64,000 bases of DNA, taken from contig NZ_CP104174.1 of assembly GCF_025200925.1 (NCBI RefSeq), positions 5,394,001 to 5,458,000 on the forward strand. The letters are read 5' to 3'. The DNA is from Bradyrhizobium sp. CB1015 (lineage in GTDB: Bacteria; Pseudomonadota; Alphaproteobacteria; Rhizobiales; Xanthobacteraceae). Shown here in pieces: positions 6,989 to 18,061 of this stretch. The translations under genes were made by a program, and so were the position numbers. Every line of letters begins with the position of its first letter. Position 1 is the first letter of the stretch. The notes beneath the pieces were generated by a model, which was given only the letters and a program-made list of their open reading frames with translations, had not been told where the DNA came from and searched no databases.

Positions 6989-7940
6989 TGTGGAGCCTCA
7001 AGAGGTTGTCCTCGGTTAGACCGAGCCTGCTGATCGGCGTTTGAGATCTTATCCCGCCGTGGGGGCGATGCCAGTTGTATCGATGGAGCCAACGGGGCAA
7101 CTCCTCGGCGCGGCGGTCGGAGGTGGGATAGGCTTGCGCATAGGCCCACTCCCTGAGCGCGGTCTGGATGAAGCGTTCGGCCTTGCCATTGGTTTTGGGC
7201 GTATAAGGCCTGGTTCGCTTGTGCTTGAGGCCGAGCTCCTGGCAGGCGTCGCGGAAGTCGAAGGCTTTGTAACAACTGCCGTTATCGGTCATGACCCGGG
7301 TGACGGTGACGCCGAGGCCTTTGTAATAATCAATGGCCGCTTTGAGGAAGGCTACGGCGCTCTCGGCTTTTTCATCGGGCAAGATCTGGGAGAAGGCGAC
7401 GCGGGAGTGATCGTCAATGCAGACGTGGACGAATTCCCAGCCGACCCCTCGGTTGTTGCTCTGACCGGTGCGATCGCCGGTGATGCGGTGGCCGATCTTG
7501 TCGAAGCGGCCGAGCTTTTTGATGTCGATGTGGATCATCTCGCCCGGCGTTTCGCGCTCATAGCGGCGCACCGGCTCGGCCGGCTCCAGGTCGCGTATCC
7601 GGTTCAGTCCCAAACGACGCAGAATGCGGCTCACAGTGGCCGTCGATATCTTGAGTTCGACCGCGATCTGCTTGCCGGTGTGGCGCTGGCGCCGCAAGAC
7701 CTCAACAGCGGTGCATGTGGCAGGCTCTGTTTGGCTCGGCAGTGAATGAGGTCGTGACGAGCGGTCGCGCAAGCCATCAACGCCTTCCATGCGGAAACGG
7801 CCGACCCATTTGGCAACCGTTTTCGGCGTCGTATTGAACTGGCGCGCCGCGGCTGCTTTGGACAGGCCGAAATCCACGACGGCACGAACCATCGCCTCTC
7901 GACCTTTCGGTGTCAGGGGAGCATTCTTGTGGGTGTCCAT
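6984..7940 (-). CDS. IS481-family transposase
   Basis: 318 residues from ATG 7940, preceded by GGAG. A longer reading frame to 8021 runs into the inverted repeat and is not used. Residues 1-110 hold two helix-turn-helix segments (SKAAAARQFNTTPKTVAKWV, TATVSRILRRLGL). The integrase-like catalytic core has the DDE residues in HIDIKKLGRF, VMTDNGSCY and NGKAERFIQT. The final codon and TAG stop lie outside the element: the last Ser codon (AGC) uses two bases of the target duplication, and the stop is wholly within it. The protein looks intact, so the element may be active. Confidence 0.95.
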   Translation of the reverse strand: MDTHKNAPLTPKGREAMVRAVVDFGLSKAAAARQFNTTPKTVAKWVGRFRMEGVDGLRDRSSRPHSLPSQTEPATCTAVEVLRRQRHTGKQIAVELKISTATVSRILRRLGLNRIRDLEPAEPVRRYERETPGEMIHIDIKKLGRFDKIGHRITGDRTGQSNNRGVGWEFVHVCIDDHSRVAFSQILPDEKAESAVAFLKAAIDYYKGLGVTVTRVMTDNGSCYKAFDFRDACQELGLKHKRTRPYTPKTNGKAERFIQTALREWAYAQAYPTSDRRAEELPRWLHRYNWHRPHGGIRSQTPISRLGLTEDNLLRLHS

Positions 7941-8022
7941 TCGGTTCTCCGCGAATCGCTGTGGTTTGGCGACTTCAGAGTTCCCGGTCAGGGCCGAATG
8001 GACAACCTCCTGAAAGACCACA
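6989..8022 (-). mobile_element. IS481-family insertion sequence, complete (1034 bp)
   Basis: The ends start TGTGG (6989 on the plus strand; 8022 on the minus). The imperfect terminal inverted repeats of 23 bases (6989-7011 and 8022-8000) agree at 18 positions and share TCA then GAGGTTGTCC. The element is flanked by the 6-base duplication CCTAGC (6983-6988, 8023-8028). It holds one transposase gene. The intact ends, duplication and gene suggest recent insertion. Confidence 0.95.
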
Positions 8023-8028
8023 CCTAGC
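8023..8028. repeat. Right target-site duplication of the IS481-type element (CCTAGC)
   Basis: Second copy of CCTAGC. Its TAG (8026-8024 on the minus strand) is the natural stop codon of the MerR-type gene, so the insertion left that gene's protein unchanged. Confidence 0.93.
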
Positions 8029-8599
8029 CGTCCTTCAGGGCCTGATCCAGCATGTCCCGGCAGGCGACGAGGTCGCCGAGCACCCGCTCCAGCCGCTCCC
8101 GGTCGAGCGCGCTGGGGCCGGCGGGCGCGGCGGCGCCGCCTTTGCGGAAGGTGGTGAGGATCTCCTCGTCGTCGATCTCGCTGAAGCGGAAGTCGATGCC
8201 TTCCTCCTCATCGCCCTGGTAGTCGTCATCGTCGGTGTCGGTGACGCCCTTGATGGGGGCCTCGTCCTCGGGCTCCATCAGGCTCGCGCCGATGGCGTCC
8301 TCGATGGCGCCGAACGAGACCGCGGCCGCGCTGTCGGCGAGGCCCTGCACCGATTTGACGCCGTGCTCTTTCAGGATCCGCTGCACCCCGCGGATGGTGT
8401 AGCCCTCCCCGTAGAGCAGCCGGCGGATGCCCTTGAGCAGGTCGACGTCGTCGGGGCGGTAATAGCGGCGGCCGCCGCTGCGCTTCATCGGCTTGATCTG
8501 GGAGAAGCGGGTCTCCCAGAAGCGCAGCACGTGCTGCGGAATGTCGAGTTCCTGCGCTACTTCGCTGATGGTTCGGAACGCATCCGGCGCCTTGTCCAA
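8024..8599 (-). CDS. MerR-family transcriptional regulator
   Basis: 191 residues from a TTG start with AAAGGA upstream. Residues ~9-75 form the MerR winged helix-turn-helix ([54 protein letters not shown]). The C-terminal half is acidic and low in complexity ([22 protein letters not shown]), with no metal or drug-binding pattern. It lies 25 bases after ihfA and before tRNA-Pro, the usual alphaproteobacterial context. The target is unknown. The IS element inserted exactly at its stop codon, so only its 3' untranslated region and terminator were changed. Confidence 0.9.
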   Translation of the reverse strand: MDKAPDAFRTISEVAQELDIPQHVLRFWETRFSQIKPMKRSGGRRYYRPDDVDLLKGIRRLLYGEGYTIRGVQRILKEHGVKSVQGLADSAAAVSFGAIEDAIGASLMEPEDEAPIKGVTDTDDDDYQGDEEEGIDFRFSEIDDEEILTTFRKGGAAAPAGPSALDRERLERVLGDLVACRDMLDQALKDG

Positions 8600-8623
8600 A
8601 TGCCAGTCCTTTCCGAAAGGCGG

Positions 8624-8965
8624 TTACGCCTCTTCTTGAGCCTTGGTGGCGTCGCCGTTGGTGCGGTGCTGGGCGTTGATCCGCTGCTTCAGGATCGCCG
8701 ACGGCTTGAACACCATGACGCGACGCGGCGAGATCGGCACCTCGGTGCCGGTCTTCGGGTTGCGGCCGATGCGCTGACCCTTCTTGCGCACCATAAAGGA
8801 GCCGAACGAGGACAATTTCACCGTCTCGCCCTTCTCCAGGCAGTCGGTGATCTCCTTCAGCACGAGTTCCACGAAGGCGGACGATTCCGTGCGCGACAGG
8901 CCCACCTTCTGGTAGACGGCTTCGCACAGATCGACACGCGTTACGGTTTTGCTGGTCTCGCTCAT
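8624..8965 (-). CDS. ihfA: Integration host factor, alpha subunit
   Basis: 113 residues from ATG 8965 (an earlier in-frame codon at 8992 would add 9 residues). The HU/IHF fold is clear: [39 protein letters not shown] and the DNA-contact arm [20 protein letters not shown] with the intercalating Pro. It forms a heterodimer with IhfB to bend DNA for recombination, transcription and replication. The tail ([16 protein letters not shown]) is a short extension usual in rhizobia. Integrase-mediated recombination of islands often needs IHF, though adjacency here is coincidental. Confidence 0.95.
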   Translation of the reverse strand: MSETSKTVTRVDLCEAVYQKVGLSRTESSAFVELVLKEITDCLEKGETVKLSSFGSFMVRKKGQRIGRNPKTGTEVPISPRRVMVFKPSAILKQRINAQHRTNGDATKAQEEA

Positions 8966-9097
8966 CGCCCTGCCCCACCTCACGGCGAACAATTCTCGTC
9001 TGAAATTATGAGCTTACGATAGTGCGGTCAACACCGCACATCAATGCAGACGTAGCGATAATCGGCGGTGATTCCGGCAAAATTTTATCGGTGTGGC

Positions 9098-10078
9098 TTA
9101 CCAGCGCACCAGCGCGGAGCCCCAGGTGAAGCCGCCGCCCATGGCCTCCAGAAGGACCATGTCGCCCTTCTTGATGCGGCCGTCCCTGCGCGCCACCGAG
9201 AGCGCCAGCGGGATCGAGGCCGCGGAGGTGTTGCCGTGGCGGTCCACCGTCAGCACCACTTTCTCGGGCGCGATGTGCAGCTTGTGCGCGGAGGCGTCGA
9301 TGATTCGCTTGTTGGCCTGGTGCGGCACGAACCAGTCGATGCCCTCGGCATTGAGCCCGGTCGCCTTGAAAGCGTCGACGATGACGTCGGTGATCATGCC
9401 GACCGCGTGCTTGAAGACCTCACGGCCCTCCATGCGCAGATGGCCGACGGTCTGGGTCGAGGACGGCCCGCCGTCGACGAACAGCTTTGCCTTGTGGCGG
9501 CCGTCGGAGCGCAGATGCGTGGTCACGATGCCGCGGTCGGTCGCGGCGTTGCCCGGCTGCTCCTGCGCCTCCAGCACCACGGCGCCGGCGCCGTCGCCGA
9601 ACAGCACGCAGGTGCCGCGGTCGTTCCAGTCGAGGATGCGCGAGAAGGTCTCCGCGCCGATCACCAGCGCGCGCTTGTAGGCGCCGGTGCGCAGGAAATT
9701 GTCGGCGGTGGCGAGCGCGAACACGAAGCCCGAGCACACCGCCTGGAGATCGAACGCCGCGCCATGATTGATGCCAAGCCCGTGCTGCACGGCAACGGCC
9801 GTTGCAGGGAACGTGTTGTCGGGCGTCGAGGTCGCCAGCACGATCAGCTCGATCGACTGCGCGTCAACGCCGGCGTCGCGGAGCGCCGCCTGCGCCGCCC
9901 TGATCGCGAGGTGCGAGGTGAACTCGCCCTCGGCCGCGATGTGCCGCTCGCGGATGCCGGTGCGCTGCACGATCCACTCGTCGGAGGTGTCGATGCGCGC
10001 CGCCAATTGGGCGTTGGTCACCACCTGCTCCGGCAGATAAGAGCCGCAGCCGAGCACGACCGAACGAATCTGAGTCAC
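9098..10078 (-). CDS. fabH: 3-oxoacyl-ACP synthase III (KAS III)
   Basis: 326 residues, full length. It condenses acetyl-CoA with malonyl-ACP to start fatty acid synthesis. The catalytic Cys ([12 protein letters not shown]), His ([12 protein letters not shown]) and Asn (RHGNTSAAS) are all present. Its GTG start overlaps the plsX stop by four bases (GTGA), so the two are translationally coupled. This is the classic plsX–fabH–ihfA order. Confidence 0.97.
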   Translation of the reverse strand: MTQIRSVVLGCGSYLPEQVVTNAQLAARIDTSDEWIVQRTGIRERHIAAEGEFTSHLAIRAAQAALRDAGVDAQSIELIVLATSTPDNTFPATAVAVQHGLGINHGAAFDLQAVCSGFVFALATADNFLRTGAYKRALVIGAETFSRILDWNDRGTCVLFGDGAGAVVLEAQEQPGNAATDRGIVTTHLRSDGRHKAKLFVDGGPSSTQTVGHLRMEGREVFKHAVGMITDVIVDAFKATGLNAEGIDWFVPHQANKRIIDASAHKLHIAPEKVVLTVDRHGNTSAASIPLALSVARRDGRIKKGDMVLLEAMGGGFTWGSALVRW

Positions 10079-11136
10079 GAAACATCCTCCGGCGCGGGCT
10101 GCACGGATTTGAGTGCACCACCCTCGCGGTTGAGCATCTGATTGATCTTGTTCAGGAGATCGTAGTGAGCCATCTCATAGCCAACATCGATCGCATAGGC
10201 AAAGCCTTCGGCGTTGGTTCCGCCGTGGCTCTTGACCACCACGCCCCTCAGTCCCAGCAGCACGCCGCCATTGGACTTGTTGGGGTCCATCTTGTTACGC
10301 AGGGCCTGGAAGGCGCTGCGGGCGAAGAGATAGCCGAGCTTGGAAAGCCAGCTCCGCTGCATCTCGTTCCGGAGCAATTCCGCCATCTGCCGTGCGGTTC
10401 CCTCGGCCGCCTTCAGGGCGATGTTGCCGCTGAAGCCTTCGGTGACGATCACGTCGGCCAGTCCCTTGCCGATCCCGTCGCCCTCGACGAAGCCGATATA
10501 GTCGAGTTCCGGCAGGTTCCGCGCCCGCAGGATCTCGCTGGCCTCGCGGATCTCCTCGTGGCCCTTGATCTCCTCGGCACCGATATTGAGCAGCCCGACC
10601 GTGGGTCGGGCCTTGTTGAACAGCACGCTCGCCTTGGCCGCGCCCATCACCGCCATCGACACCAGGTGGTGGGCATCGCCGCCGAGGGTGGCGCCGAGGT
10701 CGAGCACGACGGACTCCCCGCGCAGGGTCGGCCAGATCGCCGAGATCGCGGGGCGGTCGATGCCCGGCAGGGTGCGCAGGTGGAAGCGGGCCATCGCCAT
10801 CAGCGCGCCGGTATTGCCGGCGGAGATCGCGACATCCGCCTCGCCCTTCTTGACCGCATCGATGGCGAGCCACATTGAGGAGGTCTTGCGGCCGCGCCGC
10901 AGCGCCTGGCTCGGCTTGTCCTCCATGCTGACGGCAACGTCGGTATGGACGATTCTGGAGGCGGCCTTCAGCTTCGGGTGCTTGTCGAGCTCGGGCTCGA
11001 TCCGGGCGCGGTCGCCGACCAGCAGGAACTCGGTGTCGCGATGCCGGCCAAGCGAGATGGCGGCGCCCGGAATGACCACGGCGGGGCCGACATCGCCCCC
11101 CATGGCGTCCAGCGCAATGCGAACCTTGCTTGGCAT
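10075..11136 (-). CDS. plsX: Phosphate acyltransferase PlsX
   Basis: 353 residues. It makes acyl-phosphate from acyl-ACP for phospholipid synthesis. Family signatures are present: [13 protein letters not shown] at the start, [28 protein letters not shown] and [18 protein letters not shown]. The C-terminal Ala-rich segment and length are normal. It begins the plsX–fabH unit. The 295-base space upstream contains no rpmF, which lies here in many other bacteria. Confidence 0.97.
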   Translation of the reverse strand: MPSKVRIALDAMGGDVGPAVVIPGAAISLGRHRDTEFLLVGDRARIEPELDKHPKLKAASRIVHTDVAVSMEDKPSQALRRGRKTSSMWLAIDAVKKGEADVAISAGNTGALMAMARFHLRTLPGIDRPAISAIWPTLRGESVVLDLGATLGGDAHHLVSMAVMGAAKASVLFNKARPTVGLLNIGAEEIKGHEEIREASEILRARNLPELDYIGFVEGDGIGKGLADVIVTEGFSGNIALKAAEGTARQMAELLRNEMQRSWLSKLGYLFARSAFQALRNKMDPNKSNGGVLLGLRGVVVKSHGGTNAEGFAYAIDVGYEMAHYDLLNKINQMLNREGGALKSVQPAPEDVS

Positions 11137-11431
11137 GAAAGTCCTGGAAACCTGGTCTGGTGCGGTCTTGGATCAGCGGGGCCGCAAAATGGGTTCGCCG
11201 CCGAGATGGCGGCCGGCCAAGCGCCACGCCGCACCCGGACCGGGGCGCGACAATAGCGTTTTGTACCCCCGAAACAACCTCTTGCCCCCAGCCTTTTGCA
11301 TTCGGGGTGATCCGGCCACCGGCTGCGGATTTTGCAGGAAATGCATTGGAATCAGAAGGATAAACAGCTGTCTCAAACCATTGAGGCAAATGGCTCGTTC
11401 CCCTGGCAAGGCGGCCAGAGCGGAAAATGCC
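11137..11431. other. Gene-free interval between plsX and the DUF177 gene
   Basis: I checked this stretch for rpmF (ribosomal protein L32), often found here, and found no L32-like frame on either strand. No hairpin with a T-run is obvious. It probably holds the plsX promoter. Confidence 0.5.
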
Positions 11432-11995
11432 CTATCGGTCCTTTTTCCTGTCCTGCAATGCCTTTAGCACGGCGAAGGGATGGTCCTCGGGGTCGGGAGC
11501 GGTGACCTCCGCCTCGAACACGGCCCCGTCCTTGCGCGGATAGGGATCGATCGCCAGGAACAGGACGTCGGTGGCGAGGCGGCCGAGATCGATGATGCCG
11601 CCCGCGATCGGCTCGGGCGGGTCGGCCACCTCAGGCGGCGCCTCATCGTCCTGCCCCTCCTCGATCAGATCGGCCAGGCGGCGCGCCTCGGCCTCGGGGG
11701 CGAACATCAGGTCCACCTCCTCCTCGATCTCGCTCTCGATCGGATCGAGCGTGACGACGCAGGTCTGGCCGATCCGGCCGCGGACGAGCCCCGTGACCTG
11801 CACCCGCCCGCCGCTTTTCGGCATGACATCGAAGCTGGCATGTGCGGACAGGATCTCGCGCAGGCCCGCGAGCTCCGCCATCGCCTGCCGCTCGGCCACT
11901 GATGCCTCAAGCTCGCGATGCAGCCCGCCGTCCGGGATCTGCGCAACGATGACGGGCGCCCGCCAGGGATCGCGCTCGGTATCTGGTCGGCTCAT
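11432..11995 (-). CDS. DUF177 (YceD-family) protein
   Basis: 187 residues. The central part VQVTGLVRGRIGQTCVVTLD followed by an acidic stretch (EEEVDLMFAPEA) and IIDLGRLATDVLFLAIDPYP is the DUF177 signature. YceD proteins are linked to 23S rRNA maturation and lie near plsX. The fold in other bacteria includes a cysteine-containing motif, here CVV. The ATG overlaps the preceding gene's stop by four bases, so it is coupled to the bc1 chaperone gene. Confidence 0.85.
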   Translation of the reverse strand: MSRPDTERDPWRAPVIVAQIPDGGLHRELEASVAERQAMAELAGLREILSAHASFDVMPKSGGRVQVTGLVRGRIGQTCVVTLDPIESEIEEEVDLMFAPEAEARRLADLIEEGQDDEAPPEVADPPEPIAGGIIDLGRLATDVLFLAIDPYPRKDGAVFEAEVTAPDPEDHPFAVLKALQDRKKDR

Positions 11996-12543
11996 GGCGT
12001 GACATCCTCTGGCAGCGCCGGGGGAAACTTGAAGGACGCGCGCAGCAGCGCGGCCTCGTCGGTCCGACCAAGATCGGCCTCACTGGCCCTCGCATAGGCC
12101 GCGAGCCGCTTCGCCTGGTCCAAGCCGGTCCCATTCAAGATATTCTTGCAGATCGCCGATGCCAGCGCCTCGCCGCCGGCTTCCATCGCCTGGTCATAGG
12201 CCTGGACGCGGCCGTAGAAGGCCTCGCCGAAGGCCCGCATCCGCTTCGGCACGGTCTGGTCGCCCACCCCCATCTCGCGCAGATTGTCGTCCATGTCCTC
12301 GCAGAAGCGGTCGAACAGCGCCTGGGACAGCTCCGTGGCGCCCTTAACCGCGCGCAGGCGGCGCAGCAGCAGCCAAAGATGCAGCAGCAACAGGTCGAAA
12401 CGCCCGTTAACCGTATCGGGCACGCCCAAGTCCCGGTAAAATATGGGTTCTCGCGCCTGCGTCACGATCATGCCATAGATGGCTTCAATGGTGCCTGGCG
12501 GGGTTCGCCGGGGTTTCCTGAAGTGATTGAACGGCCAAAGCAT
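11992..12543 (-). CDS. Ubiquinol-cytochrome c chaperone (CBP3-like)
   Basis: 183 residues. The segment GTIEAIYGMIVTQAREPIFY, GVPDTVNGRFDLLLLHLWLL and the C-terminal helix around CKNILNGTGL match the Ubiq_cyt_C_chap domain of yeast Cbp3, which helps fold cytochrome b of the bc1 complex. It is transcribed ahead of DUF177 and divergently from bamE with a 98-base spacer, so their promoters are back to back. No membrane segment or signal peptide is visible. Confidence 0.85.
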   Translation of the reverse strand: MLWPFNHFRKPRRTPPGTIEAIYGMIVTQAREPIFYRDLGVPDTVNGRFDLLLLHLWLLLRRLRAVKGATELSQALFDRFCEDMDDNLREMGVGDQTVPKRMRAFGEAFYGRVQAYDQAMEAGGEALASAICKNILNGTGLDQAKRLAAYARASEADLGRTDEAALLRASFKFPPALPEDVTP

Positions 12544-12641
12544 TGTGGTTTCCGCAAGCGGGCGCGCGCGAGTTGCATTCAGACGCCCAGCCCGGTACTT
12601 CAGCGCCTCGCGCGACGCAAGGGGACGGAATCAGTTCCGCT

Positions 12642-13127
12642 ATGACGACAACGAACGAAATCAGCCCGCGCGCGGACATGCGGCGCGGCCTTCATGCATG
12701 CTGGCGCGGCTTGCGCCTGCTCGCGGCGACCGCTGTGGTCGGCGTGGCCCTTGCGGCGTGCACCGGCGAGCAGTTCCAGAAGGGCTACATCCTGCCGCCC
12801 GGCGCACTCGAGCAGATTCCGATCGGTGCGAGCCAGGATCAGGTGCTGATCGTGATGGGCACGCCCTCGACGGTCGCGACCCTCGACGGTGAAGTGTTCT
12901 ACTACATCTCGCAGCGCTCGGAGCGCCCCGTCGCGTTCATGAACCAGAAGGTGGTCGATCAGCGCGTCATCGCGATCTATTTCGACAAGAACCGGCGCGT
13001 GCGCCGGCTTGCGAATTACGGTCTCCAGGACGGCAAGATCTTCGACTTCATCAGCCGCACCACGCCGACTTCGGGTCAGGAGATGAGCTACCTCACCCCG
13101 CTGTTCAAGCTGCTGAGCTTCAACTGA
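12642..13127 (+). CDS. bamE: Outer-membrane assembly lipoprotein BamE (SmpA/OmlA family)
   Basis: 161 residues from ATG 12642; the frame is open earlier, but that part lacks protein-like sequence. The signal ends in a lipobox (VVGVALAAC), so the mature protein begins with a lipidated Cys. The BamE fold follows: EQIPIGASQDQVLIVMGTPS, VFYYISQRSERPVAFMNQKV and FDKNRRVRRLANYGLQDGK. It stabilises the BamABCD machine that inserts beta-barrel proteins such as the porin at 61170. The gene stands alone on the plus strand. Confidence 0.95.
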   Translation: MTTTNEISPRADMRRGLHACWRGLRLLAATAVVGVALAACTGEQFQKGYILPPGALEQIPIGASQDQVLIVMGTPSTVATLDGEVFYYISQRSERPVAFMNQKVVDQRVIAIYFDKNRRVRRLANYGLQDGKIFDFISRTTPTSGQEMSYLTPLFKLLSFN

Positions 13128-13341
13128 GGCTGTCGAAGGTTTCGATCGAAGCGGCCTGTCGCTTCGCGTCGAGAACGCGCGTCGAACGAGCCTTCAGAGC
13201 CGCTTAATTCCATCGGAAGGTAAATGGCTCGCGCCTGCGTCGTCGTGCCGCCCTCTGCGCGGCACTTGTCGTCGCACGCGACTTGCGGTCACACGTGCTG
13301 TTCCCTACGCTTCCCGCAAAGCAAGAAGCAGGAGCGGATTC

Positions 13342-14355
13342 GTGCCCAAGAAATTTCAGAACACTTTGTTGTCCCGCCGTCGCGTGCTCGCCGGTGCTGC
13401 CGGACTTTCGGCCGCAGCGATCCTGCCGCGATCGAGCCTTGCCGACTGGAAGCCCACTGAAAACGTTCGCCTCATCGTGCCGGCCGCGGCCGGCGGATCG
13501 ACCGACGTGATGGGCCGGCTCTTGGCCGCGCACCTGCAGACTGCCTGGGGCCAGTCGGCCGTCGTGGAGAACCGCTCCGGCGGCGGCGGCACGATCGGCA
13601 CCGCCGAAGCCGTGCGCGCCAAGCCGGATGGCCACACCATCCTGGTCGGCAATCCGGGCCCGAACGCGATCGCCTACAGCATCTTCAAGAACCTCAGCTA
13701 CAAGCCGGACCAGCTTCAGCCGGTCTCGAACATGATCCGGATTCCGAACATCGTCTCGGCGCATCCGAAGACCGGCATCAAGTCGATTCCCGAGCTGATC
13801 GCGTTCCTGAAGGCCAATCCCGACAAGCTCAGCTACGCCTCTTCCGGCGTCGGCCAAAGCCCTCACCTCACCGGCGCCTGGTTCCTCCAGCTCACCGGCC
13901 TGAAGATGACGCACATCCCGTTCCGCGGCGCCGGCCCCGCGCTCCAGGCGGCGCTCGCCGGCGACATCCAGATCCTGTTCGACAACCTCTATCCGAGCCT
14001 GCCGCAGGTGCAGAACGGCACGCTCAACGGTCTGTGCGTCACCACACCCGAGCGCAGCGACCTCGCGAAAGACTTGCCGACCATGCGCGAGAGCGCGCCG
14101 GAGCTGGCGAACTTCGACGTCTCCTCGTGGTTCGCGGTGTTTCTGCCGAAGGGCGCTTCGCCCGAGGTGCTGGGCGCGCTCAATCTCCAGGTCAAGGCGA
14201 TGCTGGAACGCGACGACGTCAAGAAGCAGATCGCCGCCATGGGCGCCCGCGCCGACTACGGCACGCCGGAGCAGTTCGCCGCCTTCGTGGACGCCGAGAC
14301 GAAGAAGTTCGCCGGCATCATCCAGAAGGAAGGCCTGCAGATGGACGTGCAGTAG
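13342..14355 (+). CDS. Tripartite tricarboxylate transporter substrate-binding protein (Bug family)
   Basis: 337 residues from GTG 13342 with AGGAGCGG upstream. A twin-arginine signal (SRRRVLAGAAG, cleavage after SLAD) directs it to the periplasm. The Bug domain follows: VRLIVPAAAGGSTDVMGRLL, VVENRSGGGGTIGTAEAV, LTGLKMTHIPFRGAGPALQA. Such proteins bind carboxylates or similar small ligands. No TctA or TctB membrane partner lies nearby, which is common in this family, so it may be an orphan receptor. The ligand cannot be read from sequence. Confidence 0.92.
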   Translation: MPKKFQNTLLSRRRVLAGAAGLSAAAILPRSSLADWKPTENVRLIVPAAAGGSTDVMGRLLAAHLQTAWGQSAVVENRSGGGGTIGTAEAVRAKPDGHTILVGNPGPNAIAYSIFKNLSYKPDQLQPVSNMIRIPNIVSAHPKTGIKSIPELIAFLKANPDKLSYASSGVGQSPHLTGAWFLQLTGLKMTHIPFRGAGPALQAALAGDIQILFDNLYPSLPQVQNGTLNGLCVTTPERSDLAKDLPTMRESAPELANFDVSSWFAVFLPKGASPEVLGALNLQVKAMLERDDVKKQIAAMGARADYGTPEQFAAFVDAETKKFAGIIQKEGLQMDVQ

Positions 14356-14360
14356 GTCCC

Positions 14361-14476
14361 GTGTCCCGGACGCGGTGCAGCCTGTAACTCTGCTGCGCTG
14401 AGCCGGGACCCAGCCGCGCGACGTGGACCCCGGATCTGCAGCGCACCACTTCGTGCTGCGCAGCGTCCGGGGAACG
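14361..14476. repeat. Intergenic palindromic repeat, family A copy 1
   Basis: Begins GTGTCCCGGACGCGG and ends CGTCCGGGGAACG, with GAGCCGGGACCC and GGACCCCGGATCTGCA inside. The same elements, in the same order, recur at 24563-24705, 30922-31091, 42549-42712 and 46221-46348. All five lie between genes and fold as long hairpins. Confidence 0.85.
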
Positions 14477-14500
14477 CAGATAGAGCGAAGCCGCAAATCA

Positions 14501-14530
14501 AAAACCCCGCGGTTTGCACCGCGGGGTTTT
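14501..14530. terminator. Bidirectional terminator
   Basis: AAAACCCCGCGGT (14501-14513) is perfectly inverted as ACCGCGGGGTTTT (14518-14530) around TTGC, followed by TTCT. It separates the converging Bug-family gene and hppA. Confidence 0.9.
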
Positions 14531-14548
14531 TTCTTTCACCAGCGCCGC

Positions 14549-16669
<2,121 letters not shown>

Positions 16670-16905
16670 GTGATTTTTGCCTCAGATCCTTGATGTACCC
16701 CCGGCGCCTTTTGTGTTCCGTCGTGCGGTGCGGCGCCTTGATTTTGAACAAAGCCGCCCCCTTGCCCTTAAGGGGCGGCTCCAGTCGGCCGCGAGCTTGC
16801 CAAAATCAAATTGAGGGTGCAACGCCGGATGAGGCCGAAAAGCCCGATCTCGGCAGGTATTTAGGACCAAGTGCTGAGAACCAGGATGCCGGGTTGGAGC
16901 AATTG

Positions 16906-17907
16906 CTAGAAGTGGCTGTAGGACAGCCGCGTCAAAAGCAGGTCCTGACCCTGCCCGTCCAGGAAGCGCGGAGGCTTCTGCCCCTCCGCGATCGCACCGA
17001 TCGCGGTCACCGCAACGCCCTGGGCCCGCCCCGCAGCAATCAGGGCGTCACATTGTGCCGGCGGAGCGGTGCACAGCACTTCGTAATCATCGCCTCCCGC
17101 AAGCAGTGTCTCGACAGACGCGACGTTGCGGGCGCGCAGGCCGGCCGCCGCGGCCGAGAGCGGCACGCTCGTCACATCGACCGATGCCGAGACCCCGGAC
17201 GCGGCGCAGAGCTTGGTCAGATCGCCGGCGAGGCCGTCGGAGACGTCCATCGCTGCGGTGGCATGATCGCGCACCGCCCGCGCCAGCATGTTGCGCGGCT
17301 GCGGCACCCGATAGCGCGAGACCAGAAAATCCCGTGCCGCGGGATCGGATGTCAGCGCGGTGGCCACAGCGCCGCCTTTGAGCACGTCGAGGCCGAGCGC
17401 GGCATCGCCGATCGTCCCTGTCACCAGGACGCGGTCGCCCGGCCGAGCGCCGGTGCGGCCGACCATCCGCCCCCGAGGCACACGGCCAAAGGCGGTGATC
17501 GAGATCATCTGCGGGCCCGGCGTCGACACCGTGTCGCCGCCGAGCAGAGGACAAGCGAAGATGTTCGCGTCCTCGCCCAGCGCGTCCGCAAAGGGACGCA
17601 GCCAGGCATCCTCCTTGCTGCGCAGCGCCAGCGTCAGCACGAAGCCGGCCGGCACCGCGCCCTTGGCAGCGAGATCGGACAGGTTCACCCGCAGCGCCTT
17701 GCGCGCGACGGTGTCAGGGGGATCGCCAGCAAGATAGTGCACGCCCTCGACAACGGCGTCGGTGGTGACGACGATGTCCTCGCCGGAGGAGGACAGCACC
17801 GCAGCGTCATCGACCAACCCGAACGCGCCGGGGTCGGTCGCCAGCGGCTTGAAATAGCGCGCGATGAGGGAGTCTTCGCCGGAGGGCTGTGTTCTGTCCT
17901 GTGTCAC
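16906..17907 (-). CDS. thiL: Thiamine-monophosphate kinase
   Basis: 333 residues from GTG 17907. The frame stays open to 18024, but that part reads through the intergenic repeat at 17920-18036 and is not coding. It phosphorylates thiamine monophosphate to the diphosphate cofactor. PurM-like ATP-binding features are clear: GEDSLIARYFKPLA, GLVDDAAVL, VVTTDAVVEGVHYLA, RKALRVNLSDLAAKGA, GRTGARPGDRVLVTGTIGDA and AMDVSDGLAGDL. It follows nusB and the riboflavin genes, as in other alphaproteobacteria. Confidence 0.95.
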   Translation of the reverse strand: MTQDRTQPSGEDSLIARYFKPLATDPGAFGLVDDAAVLSSSGEDIVVTTDAVVEGVHYLAGDPPDTVARKALRVNLSDLAAKGAVPAGFVLTLALRSKEDAWLRPFADALGEDANIFACPLLGGDTVSTPGPQMISITAFGRVPRGRMVGRTGARPGDRVLVTGTIGDAALGLDVLKGGAVATALTSDPAARDFLVSRYRVPQPRNMLARAVRDHATAAMDVSDGLAGDLTKLCAASGVSASVDVTSVPLSAAAAGLRARNVASVETLLAGGDDYEVLCTAPPAQCDALIAAGRAQGVAVTAIGAIAEGQKPPRFLDGQGQDLLLTRLSYSHF

Positions 17908-17919
17908 GATAGCCGACCC

Positions 17920-18036
17920 GTCATCCTGAGGTGCGAGCCCTTGCGAGCCTCGAAGGATGGATGGCCGAGGTGCGACCTCAGCGGCACGCCGCCGCCCTTC
18001 GAGGCCTCCGCTTCGCTCCGGCACCTCAGGGTGACG
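17920..18036. repeat. Intergenic palindromic repeat, family C
   Basis: Opens CGTCATCCTGAGGTGCGAGC and closes GCACCTCAGGGTGACGG; the ends are inverted, and inner parts (CCTCGAAGGATGG / CCGCCCTTCGAGGCC) also pair. It lies between thiL and nusB. Only one copy is seen here. Confidence 0.75.
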
Positions 18037-18061
18037 GCTACGGCGGAAGTCGTTGTGTCAA

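Noticed and set aside
7041..7745. A 234-codon plus-strand frame inside the IS element
   Set aside because: Antisense of the transposase.
13204..14496. A 430-codon minus-strand frame
   Set aside because: Shadow of the Bug-family protein on the plus strand, which has a signal peptide and a ribosome-binding site.
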